This document shows, in pieces, positions 6,093-11,681 of a stretch of DNA of 11,681 nucleotides. Each line of letters starts with the position of its first letter. The stretch's first letter is position 1. The stretch is from the NCBI GenBank assembly GCA_021848375.1, contig JAJZUR010000042.1, forward strand, positions 1 through 11,681, written 5' to 3'. A program made the position numbers and the translations under genes. Source of the DNA: Pseudomonadota bacterium (GTDB lineage: Bacteria; Pseudomonadota; Gammaproteobacteria; UBA6186; Azoamicaceae). The notes below the pieces were generated by a model. That model saw nothing but the letters and a program-made list of their open reading frames with translations. It was not told the origin of the DNA and ran no database searches.

Positions 6093-9000
6093 ATGCCAAT
6101 TAAACAAATGCTGGGTAATCAATTACAAGAAATCACTAATGAAGCCCTTCGACCTATTTTAAGTAAAGAAAGATTTGAAGTTGTCATCAAAATTGCAGAG
6201 GGCTTGCATGCACTTGCCATTAAAACCAATCGCCCAGAAATTCAAAAATGTTTAGATGCAATTTTTAAGATACTGGAACTTGGGTTAGATTTTGCAGTTC
6301 CTGTCGTTCAAGCAGAGGATACCCCGGCAAACCAAAATATCGCAAGGCAAAAACTCCAAGTTTTAAAAAGAAGAGCCCAACAACTTGGCATTGCAGAGGA
6401 TAATCCAAACGCAATGCAACTTGTCTTACAAGCCGATTTTTTTCAGAAATTACACGATAAAACATTCTATGCAGAGAAACTTAAACAGTTTACCAATCGT
6501 ACAGCTTCCTCAACACCACTAACAGAAGAAACAAAAAGCCTTCGTGAAACTTATGAAAAAATTAGCACGACAGAAAATAATCTAAACACATTAACCAATC
6601 GAATAAATGCTGTTGATGAAATGAAAAAAATATTAAGAAACCCAAAAAATAAAGATGATTTTATCTTAAAGCTACATGAATTTTTAGAGGGCGCAAAAAA
6701 CCTTCATGATAATCCTGCCCAAGCAGAATTTTTAGAATTGTTATTAACACAGGCAATAAGCAAAAATCCGCCCTTAGATCGAAAGGCGTTATGGAAAAAA
6801 TTGGATGAACGAAGTAAAAAAGCATTAGAAGAACATCGCACTTTATCTAAAAAAATGAAAGCACTCGAGCAAAAAGCCTACCATGAAGATGTCCATTCTC
6901 GCTTTAATACCATTGTTCGAGATTTTAATAAAGTTTTTGAACAAACCGCTGCAAATGATACTGTTTTAGATGGTTTGGATACCAATGGTATTGCGTTTCT
7001 AGCCGCAGCTAAACACAGTATTTATATTTTAAATAGAGTTGAGCGTGGTAAAAAAGTCGCGATGCTTCTTCAAGGGGTTGTAAGACCTGATGAAATATCT
7101 ACGCCACAAAAACTGAATTTGATTACTCGACTGTTTAGACATTTAATTTCCAATCCCATTAAAGTACATAAAAAACGTTTGGATATGTTGATTAAAGCCA
7201 TTAAACATACGCCTAACCATCTTTTTAAACAAGTCAAAAAAACAAAAAAACCTAGAGTAGAAACACATGAACAATCGAACTTTCAACGATTATGGAATGC
7301 TATTCAAAAGCCGGAGGATCTGAAAACCATTGAACAAGTTGGAAGTTTAATGAAACTCGTGCGAAAAGAAATTAACGATAATAAATCTACCATTTTTGAT
7401 AATACACTAAAAAATTTAAAAAATCTTACCAAAGAACCTCCAGGGTTGGTCAAAGACAAAACATGGTTTAAAGAAATTGAAAACATGGAAGCAATCCTAC
7501 AAACTGTGGATCCGGATGAAAAAAAACAACGAATGAAAGACAAATTAAAAGAACTCGGAACTAGAACTCCAGAACAAAATAATGAACAATTAATTGCCTT
7601 AACCACCACCATAGGGTACATATCTGAAATAATCAATAAAATGGATATGATACTTAAAATAGCAGAACTTGCTTACAATGAATTTGCTCCTGATAATATT
7701 TCGGCTCAAAAAAGCCCCGACAATACCTATATGGCGAAAATGACGAATATGTTAAAAGATCTAGGCAGCAATATGGCTATCAATTTAACCACTGAATTTT
7801 CGCAAAAAATATTGTTAGAACAAATGGATCTCATGGATGGTTTTACCCAGAGCCTTGAACAGCTGGTTAAAGCAAAAAGCCAAACCCCAATCGAGCCTGA
7901 AAAGACTCAACCTAGCTCCGTTTCTGCTGCCGATGAAATCACTCTAGAAATGCAAAATCTTGAATCACAACTTACAGCTTTAGAATATAACATTAATCCA
8001 GCTGATCCCCTAATCAAAGAACTTGAGATTGGATTGAAAGAAGAAGAAGCACGTCTTTCTGCTGAATTAAGTCAAAAACAAAGGGAACTTGAAGGAATAG
8101 AAGAGAATAAGCCAAAGCAAGGTTGGATTGCATGGGCTATAGAAGGTGGCAAGGCAATGATAGGATCAGATGCTAAAACCCTAAAAGCAGACGAGATTAA
8201 AGAAATTAAACAAAAACAATTGGAATTACAAAGAATAATAGAATCTATCTCCGATTTTGGTAAGCCTCCCACCCTTGCCCCGGATTCTATCGAAGAAACG
8301 TTTAAAATTATTAAAGAGGCGAACCAGAAATGGTCAGACATTAGAAATGCTATATGGCGTATGACAGGATCACCAGAAATCAAAGAATCTTTAAGTAAAA
8401 AGGCTCACTTCTTATATCAAAACTTTGCAAATCAAGCCCTGCGCGCATTGTTAGAGAAAATGGCTACCCCATTACGATCGCTTGCTGCTGAACCCAGTGA
8501 TAAAAAATTGCACAAGCTTTGCGAGTTATTTAAAGCTCTTCCCGACATCGAAAGTAAATTAGCAGATTATAGTCTCAACAAAGACATTATTGCCCAAATG
8601 CAAAAAAGCACGAAGTTGCAAATTATCCAAGCACTACAAAAAACACTCGAAGATCTATCTTGGGATAATATCCATAAAAAGAATAAAAAACAGCACACTG
8701 AACACTTACAACAAGCTCATACTATTTTAGAGAACTATTATATACAGTTTCCACTACCCAATGATCCTCAAGAACCTAGGATCCTTGATACTGAAATACT
8801 ACAACTATATGAAAAGTTCCGTGTGGAGCTTGATAAACATGAGAGATTGAAAACCTCGCAAAATAAATTTGGCGACTCCATTAGTAGTTTATTAAATCAC
8901 TTGCACATGCATATAACCGCCGTTGATTCAAAAGAACCCAATGCTAAACAACATAAAAATTTAACAAAGGATTATGAAGAAAAATATAAAAGTACTTTTG

Positions 9001-9497
9001 CTTTGTTAGGACAGATCCAACTCAAACAACGCAAAGCGGATCTCGAGTTTCTACAAACAATATTTGATTTGATTGACGCGGATAGTGAGATGTTGGACAT
9101 TAACAAAGCTGCTATTTTACTAGGCGCCTTAAATTATGTCGAACATGCATTAAAAACCAGCATGTTTACATTTGGAGTTAATAATTTCAAAAAAATGATC
9201 GGTGACTTAAGAGATGAGGTTTTCAGAGAAGTAGAAATAGATACGCCTGACCTTTTTAAGAGTATAGAAAAAAATAGCAAACAAATATTTGAAGAATATG
9301 TTAAGAGAAATGAAGATAAATTTAAAGACTTTTCTTTAGCCAATAAGCTATTACCACCACAAGGTCCCGCCATTGTACATCAGCAAAAATTATCTAATGC
9401 GAGGACGAGATTAGATAATGAGCAAGAACCTACAAATGGCTTAGAAAACGCCTCTTTAATTCATAAATCAACATCTACAAAGCCTACAAAACAATAA
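6093..9497 (+). CDS. Large helical coiled-coil protein, function unknown (candidate secreted effector)
   Basis: I do not recognise this 1134-residue protein. It is rich in K, E, L, N and Q, has only two cysteines, no signal peptide and no clear membrane segment, and reads as almost entirely helical. Visible parts: a helical N-terminal region (1-350); a basic segment at 356-388 with HKKR (359-362) and KKTKKPR (382-388), the latter resembling a nuclear localisation signal; a proline-containing linker at about 594-613; a coiled coil at about 614-671; a short hydrophobic turn at 677-690 (GWIAWAIEGGKAMIG); a second coiled-coil helix at about 693-720; another basic cluster KKNKK at 862-866; and a polar, probably disordered tail from about 1085, ending in an E-rich patch followed by S/T/K residues. 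Such a tail resembles Dot/Icm type IV translocation signals, though the usual hydrophobic residue at -3 or -4 is missing. The Shine-Dalgarno AAGGTGA is 6 bases upstream. The gene is more A/T-rich than its neighbours, stands alone on its strand and interrupts a conserved housekeeping region, which suggests lineage-specific acquisition. Alternatives are a structural or cytoskeletal protein. Confidence 0.9.
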   Translation: MPIKQMLGNQLQEITNEALRPILSKERFEVVIKIAEGLHALAIKTNRPEIQKCLDAIFKILELGLDFAVPVVQAEDTPANQNIARQKLQVLKRRAQQLGIAEDNPNAMQLVLQADFFQKLHDKTFYAEKLKQFTNRTASSTPLTEETKSLRETYEKISTTENNLNTLTNRINAVDEMKKILRNPKNKDDFILKLHEFLEGAKNLHDNPAQAEFLELLLTQAISKNPPLDRKALWKKLDERSKKALEEHRTLSKKMKALEQKAYHEDVHSRFNTIVRDFNKVFEQTAANDTVLDGLDTNGIAFLAAAKHSIYILNRVERGKKVAMLLQGVVRPDEISTPQKLNLITRLFRHLISNPIKVHKKRLDMLIKAIKHTPNHLFKQVKKTKKPRVETHEQSNFQRLWNAIQKPEDLKTIEQVGSLMKLVRKEINDNKSTIFDNTLKNLKNLTKEPPGLVKDKTWFKEIENMEAILQTVDPDEKKQRMKDKLKELGTRTPEQNNEQLIALTTTIGYISEIINKMDMILKIAELAYNEFAPDNISAQKSPDNTYMAKMTNMLKDLGSNMAINLTTEFSQKILLEQMDLMDGFTQSLEQLVKAKSQTPIEPEKTQPSSVSAADEITLEMQNLESQLTALEYNINPADPLIKELEIGLKEEEARLSAELSQKQRELEGIEENKPKQGWIAWAIEGGKAMIGSDAKTLKADEIKEIKQKQLELQRIIESISDFGKPPTLAPDSIEETFKIIKEANQKWSDIRNAIWRMTGSPEIKESLSKKAHFLYQNFANQALRALLEKMATPLRSLAAEPSDKKLHKLCELFKALPDIESKLADYSLNKDIIAQMQKSTKLQIIQALQKTLEDLSWDNIHKKNKKQHTEHLQQAHTILENYYIQFPLPNDPQEPRILDTEILQLYEKFRVELDKHERLKTSQNKFGDSISSLLNHLHMHITAVDSKEPNAKQHKNLTKDYEEKYKSTFALLGQIQLKQRKADLEFLQTIFDLIDADSEMLDINKAAILLGALNYVEHALKTSMFTFGVNNFKKMIGDLRDEVFREVEIDTPDLFKSIEKNSKQIFEEYVKRNEDKFKDFSLANKLLPPQGPAIVHQQKLSNARTRLDNEQEPTNGLENASLIHKSTSTKPTKQ

Positions 9498-9502
9498 TCT
9501 CA

Positions 9503-9994
9503 TTATTCGCTGTGATGATGTCCTGGATCTCTCAAGCGAATCACTTTGGGTGAATGCGCATAGGAACGAACGCGATTCAATTCCTCTAACAATTGCGCAT
9601 ACTGAGCATTACCCAATTGACCTACAATTTGTTGTTGCGCTTTTCTCCATAAGGGTACGCCTTTTTCAATCGCCTGCGTTCCTTTTTCGGTTAAGACATA
9701 ACCTTTTGTACGTCTATCCGGTAATTTCGTGGTCGTGATTAACCCAGCCTTTTCTAACGGTTTTAAATTACGGGTTAAGGTAGTTCTATCCATGACCAAA
9801 CCTTCTGCCATATCCGTTAGAGTTTTACCTGAAGAAGATGTCAAGGTTAATAATAAGGTAAACTGTGTTGCGCGAATGTCTGCCGGCTCTAGATGCCGAT
9901 CATAAAACTGCGTAACGGCGCGCGTTACTTTGCGTAAGTTAAAGCAACAGCATTCTGCATTAATACTTTCGTAGGGTGTCATATTGTGGTGCAT
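9503..9994 (-). CDS. MarR-family winged-helix transcriptional regulator
   Basis: MarR proteins are dimeric DNA-binding regulators that usually repress nearby genes and release DNA on binding a small ligand or on cysteine oxidation. The 163-residue length fits. The N-terminal dimerisation helix runs through NLRKVTRAVTQFYDRHLEPADIRATQFTLL (about 19-48), the winged helix-turn-helix spans about 42-110 with recognition helix MDRTTLTRNLKPLEKAGL (68-85), and the wing contains DRRTKGY at 93-99, the family signature. Three adjacent cysteines (C15-C17) precede the first helix, and the protein ends in a histidine-containing tail DPGHHHSE. The ATG has a strong AGGAGGT ribosome binding site 8 bases upstream; M5 is a possible alternative start. 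It is in the same orientation as uvrB, 86 bases downstream, and its stop faces that of the large orphan gene 5 bases away. The target is unknown; autoregulation is likely for the family. Confidence 0.92.
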   Translation of the reverse strand: MHHNMTPYESINAECCCFNLRKVTRAVTQFYDRHLEPADIRATQFTLLLTLTSSSGKTLTDMAEGLVMDRTTLTRNLKPLEKAGLITTTKLPDRRTKGYVLTEKGTQAIEKGVPLWRKAQQQIVGQLGNAQYAQLLEELNRVRSYAHSPKVIRLRDPGHHHSE

Positions 9995-9996
9995 AT

Positions 9997-10020
9997 AGTG
10001 TACCTCCTAACAAAAGTGTA
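9997..10020 (-). promoter_or_regulatory. MarR gene 5' region: strong ribosome binding site between two TACACT repeats
   Basis: On the minus strand TACACT occurs at 10020-10015 and again at 10002-9997, with the Shine-Dalgarno AGGAGGT (about 10008-10002) between them and overlapping the second. The upstream copy could also serve as a -10 element: TTGCAA at 10044-10039 lies 18 bases further upstream. If so, the mRNA leader would be only about 15 bases. The repeat might instead be part of an operator. All of this rests on short matches. Confidence 0.3.
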
Positions 10021-10080
10021 GGCACTCTTAAGCGATATTTGCAAGGAAGATAGCTAATTATTTTTGACCCACAACATAAC

Positions 10081-11681
10081 TTATGACATCTGCGCAAACA
10101 ACGCCTGCAACTCTCGAACTTGATCGCGAAGCGCTGCGGCCTCTTCGAATTCTAAATTTTTGGCATGTATATACATTTTATTTTCGAGTATTTCTATTTC
10201 ATGCGCCAATTCTTTAGGAGAGCGTGAAAGTTGTCGATCACGGATCTTTTTATCTTTCCCACTACGGGATGTTACCAACGTCGATTTCATTTCACCCGCA
10301 TAAGCGCCTTCTAAAATATCATGGACTGCTTTTTCCACCCCTTTAGGGGTTATGCCATGTTTTTCATTATAGAGACTTTGCTTCGCTCGACGCCGTTCGG
10401 TTTCCTCAATCGCTCGTTTCATTGCAACAGTCTCTTTATCGGCATATAAAATGGCTTTACCATGAATATGCCGAGCAGCGCGGCCAATGGTTTGGATCAA
10501 AGAACGTGCGGAACGTAAAAAGCCTTCTTTATCCGCATCGAAAATTGCAACCATCGATACTTCCGGCATATCTAACCCTTCGCGCAATAAATTAATGCCG
10601 ACTAAAACATCAAAAACGCCCAAGCGCAAATCGCGAATAATTTCAACACGTTCTACCGTTTCAACATCTGAATGAAGATAACGCACTTTAATGCCTTGAT
10701 CAGATAAATATTGGGTGAGATCTTCTGCCATCCGTTTGGTTAACGTCGTAATTAAAACACGTTCTTTCAGTTTTATTCTTAATTTAATTTCAGAGAGAAC
10801 ATCATCGACTTGCGTAGAAGCTGAACGAATTTCTATTTCTGGATCAATTAATCCGGTTGGACGAACAATTAATTCAATCACCGCATCTGAATGGGTTAAT
10901 TCATAATCGCTCGGCGTCGCTGAAACAAAGATCGTTTGAGGCTCAAGTTGGACAAACTCATCAAAGCGCAATGGCCGATTATCAAGCGCTGAAGGCAATC
11001 GGAATCCATAATTAACCAAATTTTCTTTCCGAGCGCGATCGCCTTTATACATGCCCCCCAATTGCGGGATAGTGACATGCGATTCATCGATGATTAATAA
11101 CGAATGCGGTGGTAAATAGTCCATCAACGTGGGTGGCGGCTCTCCAGGGCCTCTTCCCGATAAATACCGAGAATAATTTTCAATGCCCGAACAATAACCT
11201 AATTCCAACATCATTTCGATATCAAACCGGGTTCGTTGTTCCAGGCGCTGCGCTTCCACTAATTTATTGGAAGCTTCAAGCTCTACTAACCGTTCTTTTA
11301 ATTCTTGTTTAATCAGTTCTATTGCATCCAATAAAGTTTGACGCGGCGTCACATAATGAGTTTTTGGATAAATCGTTATCCTAGGAACACGTTTTTCAAT
11401 AACGCCTGTCAAAGGATCAAACAAACTAATATTTTCAATTTCATCACCAAACAGTTCAATCCGAACAGCCTCATCATCAGATTCTGCTGGAAAGACATCA
11501 ATTACATCGCCTCGGACTCTATAGGTTGCACGCCGAAAATCAACGTCATTTCGCGTGTATTGTAATTCTGCCAAGCGGCGCAATAAAAAGCGTTGATCAA
11601 TTTTATCACCGCGATCTAAATGCAGGACCATGGAAAGATAGGATTTCGGATCGCCCAAACCATAGATGGCCGAAACACTCG
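10081..11681 (-). CDS. uvrB: UvrABC system protein B (partial, N-terminus beyond right edge)
   Basis: UvrB is the helicase-like damage-verification subunit of nucleotide excision repair; it receives DNA from UvrA and recruits UvrC. The frame is open to the window edge: the last codons read SVSAIYGLGDP, exactly as inside E. coli UvrB, so the TTG at 11658 is not the real start. About 532 residues are present; by comparison with the 673-residue E. coli protein roughly 140 are missing, including Walker A and the beta-hairpin. Present are the YFP-adjacent region with ENYSRYLSGRGPGEPPPTL, the Walker B/DEAD-like DESH at 11088-11077, helicase motifs TTLTKRMAEDL, RYLHSDVETVERVEI, LVGINLLREGLDMPEVS and SLIQTIGRAARH, and the C-terminal UVR domain (about 10090-10210, KNLEFEEAAALRDQV) that binds UvrC. 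No terminator is evident before the MarR gene. No sign of disruption. Confidence 0.97.
   Translation of the reverse strand, partial: SVSAIYGLGDPKSYLSMVLHLDRGDKIDQRFLLRRLAELQYTRNDVDFRRATYRVRGDVIDVFPAESDDEAVRIELFGDEIENISLFDPLTGVIEKRVPRITIYPKTHYVTPRQTLLDAIELIKQELKERLVELEASNKLVEAQRLEQRTRFDIEMMLELGYCSGIENYSRYLSGRGPGEPPPTLMDYLPPHSLLIIDESHVTIPQLGGMYKGDRARKENLVNYGFRLPSALDNRPLRFDEFVQLEPQTIFVSATPSDYELTHSDAVIELIVRPTGLIDPEIEIRSASTQVDDVLSEIKLRIKLKERVLITTLTKRMAEDLTQYLSDQGIKVRYLHSDVETVERVEIIRDLRLGVFDVLVGINLLREGLDMPEVSMVAIFDADKEGFLRSARSLIQTIGRAARHIHGKAILYADKETVAMKRAIEETERRRAKQSLYNEKHGITPKGVEKAVHDILEGAYAGEMKSTLVTSRSGKDKKIRDRQLSRSPKELAHEIEILENKMYIHAKNLEFEEAAALRDQVRELQALFAQMS

Noticed and set aside
11656..11658. 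TTG as the start codon of uvrB
   Set aside because: The frame continues upstream to the window edge with SVSAIYG, which matches internal UvrB sequence, so the true start is outside the window.
1..11681. CRISPR array, insertion sequence or prophage attachment site at the tRNA
   Set aside because: No regularly spaced repeats, no transposase or integrase frame, and no second copy of the tRNA 3' end were seen in the window.

Overview
The window looks like the chromosome of a gammaproteobacterium, most plausibly a host-associated member of the Legionellales (Legionella/Coxiella/Berkiella-like). This is inferred from RecA, CsrA, AlaS, aspartokinase and UvrB proteins that closely match gammaproteobacterial versions, from the order recA-alaS-lysC-csrA-tRNA-Ser(GCU), and from a fairly low G+C content. 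A large, A/T-rich, all-helical orphan protein of the kind common among type IV secretion effectors sits beside the housekeeping genes. No secretion gene is in the window, so the lineage below Gammaproteobacteria is a guess.

Layout: 1-30 is the first ten codons of a minus-strand gene that runs off the left edge. 31-276 is A/T-rich spacer. 277-368 is tRNA-Ser(GCU) with an encoded CCA end. Positions 426-5729 are a tightly packed minus-strand housekeeping block read recA, alaS, lysC, csrA and then the tRNA; recX, which often lies between recA and alaS, is absent. 5730-6092 is a 363-base divergent spacer holding the recA promoter region, a nested inverted repeat and a hairpin that covers the ribosome binding site of the next gene. 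6093-9497 is one plus-strand gene for an unrecognised 1134-residue, lysine/glutamate-rich coiled-coil protein, the most novel item here. It converges on a MarR-family regulator (9503-9994, minus) with only 5 bases between the stop codons. The right end, 10081-11681, is the C-terminal four fifths of uvrB, cut by the window edge.

How the genes work together: RecA and UvrB serve recombinational and nucleotide excision repair. AlaS and tRNA-Ser serve translation. LysC starts the lysine/threonine/methionine/diaminopimelate pathway. CsrA is a global RNA-binding regulator that in Legionella and Coxiella relatives governs life-cycle switching and effector expression. The MarR protein is a local transcription regulator of unknown target. 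The large orphan protein has no secretion signal peptide or obvious membrane segment and is a candidate secreted effector, but that is inference only.
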